This document shows positions 19,231 through 26,697 of a stretch of DNA of 64,000 bases, piece by piece (the stretch's first letter is position 1; each line of letters begins with the position of its first letter). A program made the position numbers and the translations under genes. This DNA comes from an uncultured Bryobacteraceae bacterium (GTDB lineage Bacteria; Acidobacteriota; Terriglobia; Bryobacterales; Bryobacteraceae). Below the pieces are notes generated by a model, which saw only the letters and a list, made by a program, of their open reading frames with translations, did not search any database and was not told the DNA's origin. Where the stretch lies: assembly GCA_938003835.1 (NCBI GenBank), contig CALKXJ010000020.1, forward strand, positions 124,001 through 188,000, read 5' to 3'.

Positions 19231-19938
19231 TCAGAGATCGGCCACGACGTCGGCGAGCGTGTGCGTGTTGAGCAGTGCCTCTTTCACCGCCCGCGCGATC
19301 TCCGCACTGTGGTCCAAAAACGATCGGCTGTCGATCGCCTGCACCTGGATTGTGATCGGCGTCGTCACAGGCGCCGGGCTCGTCACCGTCCGCGGCGCGA
19401 GCCCCTGGCCGTAGTCAAGCGGCTGAAGTCGCCCCCCGCTTAGCGCCGCCGTCCATTCGATCGGGGGGGGCGCGACGTACCTCGTCAGCACGGTCTCCTT
19501 CGGCTTCTCCTCGCCGCCAAACAACTTCCCAACCAGCCGCACGAGGCCCAGGCCGCTGCCCAGAAAACCCAGCACGCTGCGGGCTATGCCTCCGGCCGTT
19601 GAAGCTTTGCTCTCGCCGGCCTTCGCCAGCGAATTCTCGATCACTGCCCTGGTGTTAGCCTCCACCGTGTCGGCCTGCAACCGCGAAACCACTGCAAGCT
19701 CTGCCAGGCGCTGCGCCAGTTGCGTCATCGGCCCCTCGAGACTCCTGAGGGTCTCGTTCTCGGTCGCGGTCTTGCTCTTGGCCTCCTCGGCGTCTTCTGC
19801 CCGGCGACTGGCTGAATCCGTCGCCACTCGGGAAAGCAGGCCCGCGATCAGCTCCTCCGCCGGCCGCTCCGGCGCCCCGCGCGCAATCACTCCGGCCAGC
19901 AGGCTGCTCAGCACCCTCCGCGCTTCATCGTTCCCCAT
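19231..19938 (-). CDS. Very short tape measure-like protein
   Basis: 235 aa. It follows the G/GT chaperone gene and precedes the tip genes, the invariable position of the tape measure. It has a helical N-terminal half, a Gly-rich hydrophobic segment (SVLGFLGSGLGLVRLVGKLFGG) and a C terminus typical of tape measures (IQVQAIDSRSFLDHSAEIARAVKEAL cut here to its core motif SRSFLDHSAEIARAV). Normal siphophage tape measures run 600-2000 aa, so the tail would be short. GGAAGGAGG precedes the ATG at 19938. The start overlaps the end of the frameshifted GT reading frame by 14 bases. Confidence 0.6.
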   Translation of the reverse strand: MGNDEARRVLSSLLAGVIARGAPERPAEELIAGLLSRVATDSASRRAEDAEEAKSKTATENETLRSLEGPMTQLAQRLAELAVVSRLQADTVEANTRAVIENSLAKAGESKASTAGGIARSVLGFLGSGLGLVRLVGKLFGGEEKPKETVLTRYVAPPPIEWTAALSGGRLQPLDYGQGLAPRTVTSPAPVTTPITIQVQAIDSRSFLDHSAEIARAVKEALLNTHTLADVVADL

Positions 19939-20619
19939 TGCTTGCCTCCTTCCCTAGCTCGCTCTCGAGCAGGCAGAATGCCTCCACGGTCTTCGCCGGC
20001 AACTCCTCGATCATCGGCGCTCGCAGCATCTTCCACACCGCGTACTCTTCGATCCAGGCCAGGCTCTGCCCGGTAATGTAGGAGACGGGGCAGATCTCGG
20101 TTGCCACACCTCGGCGCGCCCACACCGGCCGCCCCCCCGGCTCCCCCTCGAGCCCCAGCCAGCCGCAGCGCCGCCTTCGCTCCAGGCCGCTCTTTCTGCA
20201 TGTCTCGCACTTCCACGCGGCCCGGTTTGCAAACTGAAAGTGGAAGGCGACAATCAGTTTTTTCGTTCTTCCTCGGAAAGACCGCACTCGGCCTTGATCG
20301 CCGCCACGATCTCCTGGCAGAGCTCCTCGGGACCACTCTCGATCAGCTCGCTCGGGCCTGCCTCTTTGCCGTCGATCACTAGGCCCGTCACCTCTTTGAG
20401 GCCCCATTCCAGGTAAACCCGCTCGACCTCCCGCTCGAGTACCGTCGCCTCGATCTTTTCCCTCAGGTCGCTGCCCGCCTCCAGAAACTCGATGCGACGC
20501 GCCAGGTCGCGAATGCGCTTCGTGAGTTCGATTCGGCGCCCGAACGTCATCCGCGCGATGGTAAACCTCACGCCGGGCGCTGTCTTCGATTCATACGTGA
20601 CCGAGCTCGTGTACTCCAT
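19925..20619 (-). CDS. GT-type tail assembly chaperone made by -1 ribosomal frameshift
   Basis: The G frame (from 20619) ends in the codons CGA AAA AAC TGA. A -1 slip on A_AAA_AAC at 20263-20257 moves ribosomes into an open frame that runs to 19925, adding about 110 residues and giving a fusion near 231 aa. The added T part starts LIVAFHFQFANRAAWK and has a Cys cluster (KCETCRKSG ... RRCGW) that could bind zinc. The layout is that of lambda G/GT: same position between tail tube and tape measure, same direction of slip. In lambda the fusion recruits the tape measure while G coats it. The stop overlaps the tape-measure start. Frameshifting itself is predicted, not shown. Confidence 0.75.
20254..20619 (-). 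CDS. Tail assembly chaperone, G-like (zero-frame product)
   Basis: 121 aa, mostly helical: MTFGRRIELTKRIRDLARRIEFLEAG, then VYLEWGLKEVTGLVIDGKEAG, ending GLSEEERKN. The size, helical content and position between the tail-tube and tape-measure genes fit the G protein of siphovirus tails, which binds the tape measure during assembly and is absent from the finished particle. Its stop codon TGA directly follows the slippery heptamer used to make the longer GT product. It starts 12 bases after the tail-tube stop. Confidence 0.7.
   Translation of the reverse strand: MEYTSSVTYESKTAPGVRFTIARMTFGRRIELTKRIRDLARRIEFLEAGSDLREKIEATVLEREVERVYLEWGLKEVTGLVIDGKEAGPSELIESGPEELCQEIVAAIKAECGLSEEERKN
20257..20263 (-). 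promoter_or_regulatory. Programmed -1 frameshift slippery site A_AAA_AAC
   Basis: On the minus strand the heptamer AAAAAAC sits in the X_XXY_YYZ phase of the G frame (codons AAA AAC) and is followed at once by the TGA stop. Slipping back one base reads AAA AAA CTG ATT and continues open for 110 codons. This is one of the canonical -1 slip sequences. The surrounding codons are GC-rich, so an A6 run here is conspicuous. A downstream stimulatory structure was not worked out. Confidence 0.75.
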
Positions 20620-20631
20620 CGCCCTGCTCCA

Positions 20632-21801
20632 TCAGGCGAAGGCCAGATAGATCTCATCGTCGATCCAGCCCTGTGCCCGGCAATCCCGGAACCGCCACTC
20701 CAGGCGCGTCTCGTCGTCTAGGAACTCCGGTACCTCCGGAATCACGCTTTTCAGGTACACGCCGCACAGTTGCCCCGGCTGGATGCCCAATTGGAACATC
20801 ACGCTGATCGGTGACCGCTGGCGTGCCGCCTGGTAAAGGGATTTTGTCGCCTCGTCCGGCCTCTCATAGAGGCTGAAGCTCGCTGCCACATACCTCTCCC
20901 CGGCCACGATGCACCGTGGACCCATCGAGCCGAACTCCTTCGCCCGCATGTCAAGGTTGTTGTCCAGTACTACCTCGGCCTCCGTCAGCGTTAGAAACCG
21001 CTCCGGAGTTGTGCCGAGCCACGCCTGACCGAGATTCCCCGGAACCACGCCGTAGCTGTCGGGAGTAAGCGGCGGCTCTTCGGGGAACTCATCCAGATCC
21101 CCTTGGCCGCTCTCGAAACTGGCGCTGTCTAGCAGGTCTTGCGCTGCCCCGCTGAAGGTGAATTCATGAAAGTCCGCGTTGATGTTCACACGCAGGCGGT
21201 CGACGGCCGCCCCCGCGAGAATCCGGTGCACCGCGCTCTCCGGGCTCCAGTAATCGAAGATGCTGATGCTCGGCAGCGTGGCGCCCGGCAGAAACGTCAT
21301 CGTCCTCTCGATCGGCGTCCCAGCGCCGACCGCCCCGGTGAATGGCGCGTTCAGCTGTACCGTCTGCGCATCCACCACCGCCGTCACGAACCGGATCTCC
21401 CCCGCGCACGCCACCGCTTGCCCCGGAATCAGTCCATGGGCGTTCCCCATTCTTAACTGCGTCCCGCTCACCGCGCTCACCACTCCCCCAGCGAAGCTCC
21501 GCGAGCCGCCTCCGAACGCCGCCAGGAACAACGGCCGGTATCCCGGCGCCGCCGCCCCCGACGGCCACTCCGCCAGATAGGTCGTCAGCTCGAAACTCGT
21601 GCGGCGCCTCACCCCGCTTGGGATCCCCCCGAAGGTTCGCCCGCCGATCTTGTCCCGCCGTTCGATCCGTTCCAGCTCCTGTCTGGCGACCAGGCGCACC
21701 GCCGGCACACGAGTCGCTCCCTCGATCGGCGCCACCTGACCAAAGCGGTCTTCGATCGCTACATAAAACCGGTTCTGCTTGGTGGAAATGTAACACGACA
21801 T
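20632..21801 (-). CDS. Major tail tube protein (probable)
   Basis: 389 aa. It is beta-rich and lies between the tail-terminator-like gene and the G/GT chaperones, the slot of the major tail protein. Segments such as FYVAIEDRFGQVAPIEGATRVPAVRL and GGRTFGGIPSGVRRRTSFELTTYL are typical of tube proteins; a central insert (HGLIPGQAVACAGE ... VTAVVDAQTVQLN) looks like a small Ig-like or hydrolase-like beta domain that could decorate the tube surface. The family is assigned by position and fold impression only. Confidence 0.6.
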   Translation of the reverse strand: MSCYISTKQNRFYVAIEDRFGQVAPIEGATRVPAVRLVARQELERIERRDKIGGRTFGGIPSGVRRRTSFELTTYLAEWPSGAAAPGYRPLFLAAFGGGSRSFAGGVVSAVSGTQLRMGNAHGLIPGQAVACAGEIRFVTAVVDAQTVQLNAPFTGAVGAGTPIERTMTFLPGATLPSISIFDYWSPESAVHRILAGAAVDRLRVNINADFHEFTFSGAAQDLLDSASFESGQGDLDEFPEEPPLTPDSYGVVPGNLGQAWLGTTPERFLTLTEAEVVLDNNLDMRAKEFGSMGPRCIVAGERYVAASFSLYERPDEATKSLYQAARQRSPISVMFQLGIQPGQLCGVYLKSVIPEVPEFLDDETRLEWRFRDCRAQGWIDDEIYLAFA

Positions 21802-21822
21802 CAGCGAGTCTCCGCCTCCTTT

Positions 21823-22320
21823 CTATCCCAAGCTCACATCCACATCGAAAACGACCCGGGCCGACTGTATATAACTCCGCCCCCCCGGCTTTGCCGCCTC
21901 GAACTGGATCTCGTAGCCCCCGCCGTAAAACACGCCATTGCCCCAGTCGCCATGACTCTGGTGCAGAACCTCGGTGATCGCATCCACATACAGCCCGAGC
22001 TGCTGTTCCAGTCCTGCCAGCCGTTCTCCCGACACCCGCACCTCGATGTTCAGTCTGGCCGTGCCGGAGAAGCTGCGAAATTTCTCTCGCTGTAAATTGC
22101 GCACCCGGTCACAGTACACGTAGATCGCCGGATACCGGAATGTCTGCCCTCGCTCGGCTACCTCACGCGAGGCATTTTCCAGAAACAGGCGCGTCTCCTC
22201 GAGCTCCGGGATCGCCACATTCTCCCGCAGCCGGATCTCCGCCAGCGCCCTTGCCATGCCCTCCTCCGACGCGAGCAGGCCCGCCAGTGTCCGCGTCGCC
22301 AGCCCTGCCACCTGCGCCAT
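21823..22320 (-). CDS. Tail terminator/tail completion-like protein
   Basis: 165 aa. Short alpha-beta protein placed just before the tail tube gene, where siphophages encode the terminator that caps the tail and fixes its length (lambda gpU-type). Motifs such as RYPAIYVYCDRVRNLQ and GTARLNIEVRVSGERL, followed by a helix LEQQLGLYVDAITEVL, fit that fold. The assignment rests on position, size and secondary-structure pattern. It begins 6 bases after the stop of the preceding gene. Confidence 0.5.
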   Translation of the reverse strand: MAQVAGLATRTLAGLLASEEGMARALAEIRLRENVAIPELEETRLFLENASREVAERGQTFRYPAIYVYCDRVRNLQREKFRSFSGTARLNIEVRVSGERLAGLEQQLGLYVDAITEVLHQSHGDWGNGVFYGGGYEIQFEAAKPGGRSYIQSARVVFDVDVSLG

Positions 22321-22326
22321 CGCCGC

Positions 22327-23067
22327 CTACCCTCTCATCAGGATCCGGTCGTTCCGCACGTAGCGCTCCGGCTCCTGTCCCGGCACCCCTGGCTGCCCCC
22401 GCTCCAGCTCTCCGCCGGACACCCATTCGCTCTGAAGCCCCTCCGGCGCCACTGTCTGCCGCGCCAGGTCCCGCTCCGAGCTTCCGACATAGACGTGGAA
22501 CCCTGCGGCCACCGCCGGCGGTTGCACGGCGCGCACTCCAAGCGCCCCCTCCGCAGCGAGCGTCCAGACCACCGCCTCGCTCGCTGCCCCGGTCTCACCC
22601 CGCGCATCCACCCATGCCACTTTGATCACGTACGTCCCGGGCGCCAGTGTCCCGGGCAGCGTTCGCACCAACGGCGCAGCCGCCTTCGGAATCGGCCTGC
22701 TCACCAGACCCACCCCGATCCGGAACAGCGTCTCGGCAGCCCACCGCGCTCGCATCCTGTAATCCGCCCACTTCCGCTCGAACCGTTGACTTACATGACT
22801 GTTGTGAATGTCTCCGTAAATGAGTGCCAGCGTCCGCAGCGTGTGCCACTGCTTCAGCGCCGGTGTCACCACCACCTGCGATAGCGCGGCTTGCCCGCCC
22901 GTGGTTCGGGCTAGAAACTCCTCCAGCTCTACGCCAATCTCCTTCATGGCGAGTTCGAGCTTCGCCTGGAGCGACACCCCCTCGGCCGCCGCCACCTCCG
23001 TCACAGCGGCGTCGTAGGCGCGCAAGTCCGCCACGTCCGATGCGTTGCCGTCGGTAAACAGTGCCAT
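22327..23067 (-). CDS. Head-tail connector region protein of unknown family with Fn3-like tail
   Basis: 246 aa. The first ~120 residues are helical (VSLQAKLELAMKEIGVELEEFL, then ALKQWHTLRTLALIYGDIHNS), as in gp6-type adaptor proteins that sit under the portal. The C-terminal part is beta-rich and Fn3-like (LAPGTYVIKVAWVDARGETGAASEA; GFHVYVGSS). Being between coat and tail terminator genes, a head-completion role is likely. I do not recognise the exact family. Confidence 0.45.
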   Translation of the reverse strand: MALFTDGNASDVADLRAYDAAVTEVAAAEGVSLQAKLELAMKEIGVELEEFLARTTGGQAALSQVVVTPALKQWHTLRTLALIYGDIHNSHVSQRFERKWADYRMRARWAAETLFRIGVGLVSRPIPKAAAPLVRTLPGTLAPGTYVIKVAWVDARGETGAASEAVVWTLAAEGALGVRAVQPPAVAAGFHVYVGSSERDLARQTVAPEGLQSEWVSGGELERGQPGVPGQEPERYVRNDRILMRG

Positions 23068-23089
23068 CGCTCTCCCTCGCCTCCCCTCG

Positions 23090-23416
23090 CTAGGCCTGCT
23101 TTTGCGACTTCAACGAGCGGTACGCCCGCAGCTCCGCTTCCGAGACCACCGCGATCTGCACTTTGCTGGCTGCCGCGAGCTCCTGGGCCCGCCGGTGCGA
23201 TGCCTCCAGTTCTCGCCGGTACTCGGCCGCCTCCGTCTCCGTGGCCAGCCGCCCCCTCCCCTCCACCAGAAGCTTCGCCGCCAGGCGCTTCGAGACCTCG
23301 GTCTTCACCCCAGGCACCCCTCCGTCCGGCGTCTCATAGCTGACAATCACCACCTCCTCCCCAGGAAGTTGCGCCTCCACCTCGCGAATCTTGCGGTAAT
23401 AGGCCTTCAGATCCAT
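23090..23416 (-). CDS. Small particle-module protein of unknown function
   Basis: 108 aa, charged and helical, following the coat gene and preceding the connector-like gene on the same strand. Visible features are an N-terminal DLKAYYRKIREVEAQLPGEEVVIVSYET segment and a Lys/Arg/Glu-rich coiled region around YRRELEASHRRAQELAAA. No cysteine pairs or nuclease motifs. It could be a head decoration or completion protein; nothing more can be supported. It is separated from the coat gene by a hairpin-containing spacer. Confidence 0.45.
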   Translation of the reverse strand: MDLKAYYRKIREVEAQLPGEEVVIVSYETPDGGVPGVKTEVSKRLAAKLLVEGRGRLATETEAAEYRRELEASHRRAQELAAASKVQIAVVSEAELRAYRSLKSQKQA

Positions 23417-23466
23417 CGCTCTCCTCTTCTGCTGCTTTCGTCCTTTCAGTTCCCTGCAAGGCCTTC

Positions 23467-23493
23467 GGGCCGGAGCCTCCTCGGCTCCGGCCC
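23467..23493 (-). terminator. Strong hairpin after the coat gene (attenuator or mRNA end-stabiliser)
   Basis: Perfect 11-bp inverted repeat (GGGCCGGAGCC / GGCTCCGGCCC) with a 5-base loop, starting 16 bases beyond the coat protein stop. On the transcribed strand it is not followed by a U run, so it is not a classical intrinsic terminator; it may cause partial termination or protect the coat mRNA 3' end. Confidence 0.55.
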
Positions 23494-23509
23494 GTGCTCC
23501 TCGCCCGCT

Positions 23510-24421
23510 CTAGCTCAGAACCCTCACGCCGAAGTTATTCCGCAGCACACCCACGCCGTAGAGCACGTCCACGGTGAATTGCTGAGCCAGCGTGTTCGGC
23601 TGGTAGCTCATGACCACGCGGATGCCGAAATTGCCCAGTTCGGCGTACTCGGCCACCGCACCGGTCCCCGGCAGCGGCTGCGGCAGCCGGCGGATCACCA
23701 GACCGATCGCGTCCCGCGCGAACGCCAGATTGTGCGTCGTCACCGGCGAGCTGCCCGTCTTGTGAACGAACTGCGAACGGAAGACGTAAAAGTCCTTCAC
23801 CTTGCCCACCGTGCCTTCCACCAGCGCCCGCAGTCCCGCCTCCCCCGCGGTCCGGAACTCGCTGAACCGCTCGATCTGCCGCAACTGCGAATAGGTGTTA
23901 CCGTCCACCACCAGAAACTTTGGCGCGCTCGCCGGCACCTTCGCGTTGAACAGCGCCGTCTCCGCCGCGTCGATCGTGGCCTCGGTAATCGCCGTGCCCG
24001 GCGCCCCCACCGCCGGGTTCGCCGTGAATTGCGCATACAGCCCCAGCAGGTCCGACTCGATCTTCTCGGCCAGCGCCACCATCGCCGGCTGCATGTACAG
24101 ATGCAGCAGATCCGGCACCGCCAGGACCTTCGTGACGTCCGGAATCTGGAACGTCGCCTCCGCATGCGTGTTGAGCACGATCTGTGCATTGCCCAGACTC
24201 GGACTCTGCGGCGTCACCGATCCGCCTTCGGCTAGATTGTTCGCCACCAGGCTCGGCGGAATCGAAACGTTCACCGTATCGCCCGCTTGGGCCAGCACCG
24301 GCTCGTAATCGCGATTGACCAGGTTACCCATGACAAGGTTCCCCATCAAAGCTGGTAACGCATCCGCCGCTACTAGCTTGACAATCGCATTCGCTAAGTT
24401 TGCTGAAGTGATAACTGGCAT
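23510..24421 (-). CDS. Major capsid (coat) protein, P22 gp5-like
   Basis: 303 aa. The N terminus (ITSANLANAIVKLVAADALPALMGNLVMGNLVNRDYEP) and the following VSIPPSLVAN, HAEATFQIPDVTKVL and FLVVDGNTYSQLRQIERF segments match P22-type coat proteins with the HK97 fold. Such coats assemble on a separate scaffold and need no protease, which agrees with the scaffold gene upstream and the lack of a protease gene. TTAGGAGAA precedes the ATG at 24421. The first ~25 codons use many A/T-ending codons (TCA, TTA, CTA, GTA, CCA, GCT, TTG), unlike the GC-ending codons of the rest and of the neighbours. Confidence 0.75.
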   Translation of the reverse strand: MPVITSANLANAIVKLVAADALPALMGNLVMGNLVNRDYEPVLAQAGDTVNVSIPPSLVANNLAEGGSVTPQSPSLGNAQIVLNTHAEATFQIPDVTKVLAVPDLLHLYMQPAMVALAEKIESDLLGLYAQFTANPAVGAPGTAITEATIDAAETALFNAKVPASAPKFLVVDGNTYSQLRQIERFSEFRTAGEAGLRALVEGTVGKVKDFYVFRSQFVHKTGSSPVTTHNLAFARDAIGLVIRRLPQPLPGTGAVAEYAELGNFGIRVVMSYQPNTLAQQFTVDVLYGVGVLRNNFGVRVLS

Positions 24422-24465
24422 GGTTCTCCTAACCTTGTTTCACTCGGTTGTTGATGTTCTCCAAC

Positions 24466-24500
24466 GCCGCTTAACGTAAGAGCGATGCCTTACCAGCGGC
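24466..24500 (-). promoter_or_regulatory. Imperfect stem-loop in the coat gene leader
   Basis: Nested inverted repeats: GCCGCT (24466-24471) with AGCGGC (24495-24500), and inside it GTAAG (24476-24480) with CTTAC (24489-24493), loop of 8 bases. It lies about 45 bases upstream of the coat ATG in a 173-bp spacer that is less GC-rich near the gene. It could be an mRNA processing or 5' stabilising element. Confidence 0.35.
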
Positions 24501-24594
24501 TCGGACTCTCGGTCTGCTGGAGCCGGCCTGCGCCCCCGGTCGCCCGGCGCCCGGCCTTCCCTGCGTCCCTGAGCCCCTCCATCGCCCTCTTCGC

Positions 24595-25179
24595 TCACTC
24601 GCCCCGGTAAACTTGCGAGATCGCTTGGGCAATCTCCTTTCGGATCCGGTCCAGCTCCTCCCGGTCCATCCCCGGCTTGATCCGGTCCAGACTGAACCGT
24701 CCGGAAAACGATTCCGCCGGGCTCGAGCTCGCCCCGGAACCCCCTCCTACCCGCGCCGGCAGAAGCTCCGGATTCTCCCGGGCGAAACGGGCCAGGTACT
24801 CCTGCATGCTGACCTCCCCGTCAGGCCCCCGCGCCACCAGTCGCCCGTCCGGCGTCCGGTAAATGTCGTCTTTGACTGCCTTGAACCCCAGCTCCACCTT
24901 GGTCACGCCCAGCCGCACCAGCTCGTCGCGAATCGCCGCGTAGCGCTCCGTCTCCTCGGCCTTCCGCCGGCTCCGCTCGTTCTCCTGCACGAGCTCATTC
25001 ACCCGTCGCTCGAGCTGCTCCCGCCGCCGCCGCTCCTCCGCCAGCTCCGTCTTCAGCACCGGTTCCGCCCTGCTCCGTTCCGCCTCGATGAACTCTTGAA
25101 TCGCTTGATGTATCAGCGACCGGATGTTGGTCTCCGGAATCTCGACCTCACTCTTTGTCTCTTTCACTTGCTCTTCCAT
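24595..25179 (-). CDS. Capsid scaffolding protein (probable)
   Basis: 194 aa, acidic and strongly coiled-coil from about residue 28 to 85 (IHQAIQEFIEAERSRAEP ... RRRREQLERRVNELVQENE). The C terminus is helical with mixed charge (MDREELDRIRKEIAQAISQVY), as expected of the coat-binding end of a scaffold. The position between portal and coat genes is the standard one. Scaffolds guide procapsid assembly and then leave the shell. The family is inferred from position and composition, since scaffolds share little sequence. Confidence 0.6.
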   Translation of the reverse strand: MEEQVKETKSEVEIPETNIRSLIHQAIQEFIEAERSRAEPVLKTELAEERRRREQLERRVNELVQENERSRRKAEETERYAAIRDELVRLGVTKVELGFKAVKDDIYRTPDGRLVARGPDGEVSMQEYLARFARENPELLPARVGGGSGASSSPAESFSGRFSLDRIKPGMDREELDRIRKEIAQAISQVYRGE

Positions 25180-25282
25180 CGCCGTCCTCTCGCTTCAAGC
25201 CCTCCTTGACTCGTCCGCGACCGCCCGGTGGCCTCGCGCGTCTGCCGCGCCCCTCCGGGCGTTTTGGCTCACCCTAACCCGC

Positions 25283-26677
25283 TTATCCCTTCGGAAATGC
25301 CGCCTCGATCTCCTCCGCAATCCGTTCCTTGACCTCTTGCCGGACGTCGCACAGATACTTGAAAGCCAGCTTCTTGAATAGCTGTTTCCGCAGAGTCTCC
25401 GACGGGATCCCAAGGCTCAGCAACCTCTCGGCATCGGCTAGCTCCGCGGAGAAGTCCCCGATATCGAACTCTTCCAACCCGGATACGTCCACTGCAAGGC
25501 CGTCTTCGCGCGCCGCGACAATCGAACGCAGGACCCTCTTCATCGTGTCCTTCACGATGTCCCCGTAAGTCCGCAGCACCTCTTGGGTGATCGCAAAGTC
25601 CCTCTGCTTGCTGATCCCGGATTGCAGCGCTGCGCTCGACAGCCGGCCCCCGGCCTGCGACAGCAGGTAACACACCCGATAAATCTCCTCCTGGAGCCTC
25701 GCCAGATTCTCCGCCGCAATCGTGAAAACCTTCCCCTCCGGCTCCGTCCAGCCGAAACGATCCTCCGGCCCAAGCTGTATGTAGTAAGATTCTCCGACTA
25801 TCTGGTTCCACTCCCGGTCGGTGTAAACCACCGGCGAGGCGAACAGCCCCATCGTCAACGCCCACGACAGGGCATTCGCCTTGTTGAAATGCTCGAGCTG
25901 GAGCAGGCCGGCCTTGTTCATCAGCCACAACCCTTCCGGTACCCTCATCTCGAACAACGGCACCCGCTGCTGCTTCGCCAGGCCGTGCCGGCCGCTGTCG
26001 ACCAGCTCCGGTACGCCCGTCGTCTCGTTGATCCGCTGCCGCCGGTACACCCGGAAGCCCGTCCTGTCGTAGTAGGTCCAGCGCGTCTCCTGAATCAGCT
26101 CCTCGCTCGCCGCCGACTCCCGGTACGTCCGGTGCGTGCGGATCACCACCCAGTCGAAATTGCCCCGCTCGTCTCGGCTCCAATTGATCAATTCCGTCGG
26201 TGAGTATCCGACCAAGTACGCGCGCGAGGCCCCCAGGGCCTCTTCCTCTGCCCGAGTGCCCAGCGGACCCCTCACCCGGGGAAAGTCCACCAGAACATAC
26301 GCCGTACCCGAGATCAGCGCCTCGATCAGCAGCCCGCGGAAAAACTCGCTCAGGCTGCTGCCCCTTAGATCGCAATCCTCCGTGAACTCGGCAATGAAAC
26401 GCTTCCCCTCCTCGTCGTCCCCCTCCGTCAGCACCAGCGGCTCCCGCCGGAACAAAGTAGCCGCGTACCAGTCCACGATCGAGCCGATGTAATTCTCGTA
26501 GTAAACCCGGCTTAGCCGCTCTGCATAGACCTCGAGCGGCTCCCGCTGCCGTCTCACCAGGTAGTAAGCGGCGTTCGCCTTCAGTTGCTCCCCGCCGACG
26601 TACAGGTCTCGGTACGTCCTCCAGGTCGTCTTCTTTGCGACGTAATCGGGATGTTCCCGGTCGATCTGTGCCTCCAC
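25283..26677 (-). CDS. Portal protein
   Basis: 464 aa from the GTG at 26677, chosen because AGGAGAAGGAG lies about 8 bases upstream and the start falls 21 bases after the terminase stop; the frame is open further into the terminase gene. The sequence (YYENYIGSIVDWYAATLF, GLLIEALISGTAYVLVDFP, then GISKQRDFAITQEVLRTYGDIVKDTMKRVL) resembles DUF4055-type portals. Portals form the dodecameric DNA channel at one capsid vertex and dock TerL during packaging. Order TerL-portal-scaffold-coat is typical of tailed phages. Confidence 0.75.
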   Translation of the reverse strand: MEAQIDREHPDYVAKKTTWRTYRDLYVGGEQLKANAAYYLVRRQREPLEVYAERLSRVYYENYIGSIVDWYAATLFRREPLVLTEGDDEEGKRFIAEFTEDCDLRGSSLSEFFRGLLIEALISGTAYVLVDFPRVRGPLGTRAEEEALGASRAYLVGYSPTELINWSRDERGNFDWVVIRTHRTYRESAASEELIQETRWTYYDRTGFRVYRRQRINETTGVPELVDSGRHGLAKQQRVPLFEMRVPEGLWLMNKAGLLQLEHFNKANALSWALTMGLFASPVVYTDREWNQIVGESYYIQLGPEDRFGWTEPEGKVFTIAAENLARLQEEIYRVCYLLSQAGGRLSSAALQSGISKQRDFAITQEVLRTYGDIVKDTMKRVLRSIVAAREDGLAVDVSGLEEFDIGDFSAELADAERLLSLGIPSETLRKQLFKKLAFKYLCDVRQEVKERIAEEIEAAFPKG

Positions 26678-26697
26678 GCTTGCGCTCCTTCTCCTGC

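Noticed and set aside
19908-20336. A 142-codon frame overlapping the G/GT and tape measure junction
   Set aside because: Arg-rich shadow with no start signal; the competing -1 frame is explained by the slippery site.
25248-25264. Hairpin followed by TTTT in the scaffold-portal spacer
   Set aside because: The T run follows on the plus strand, opposite to all genes there, and the stem is only 5 bp.
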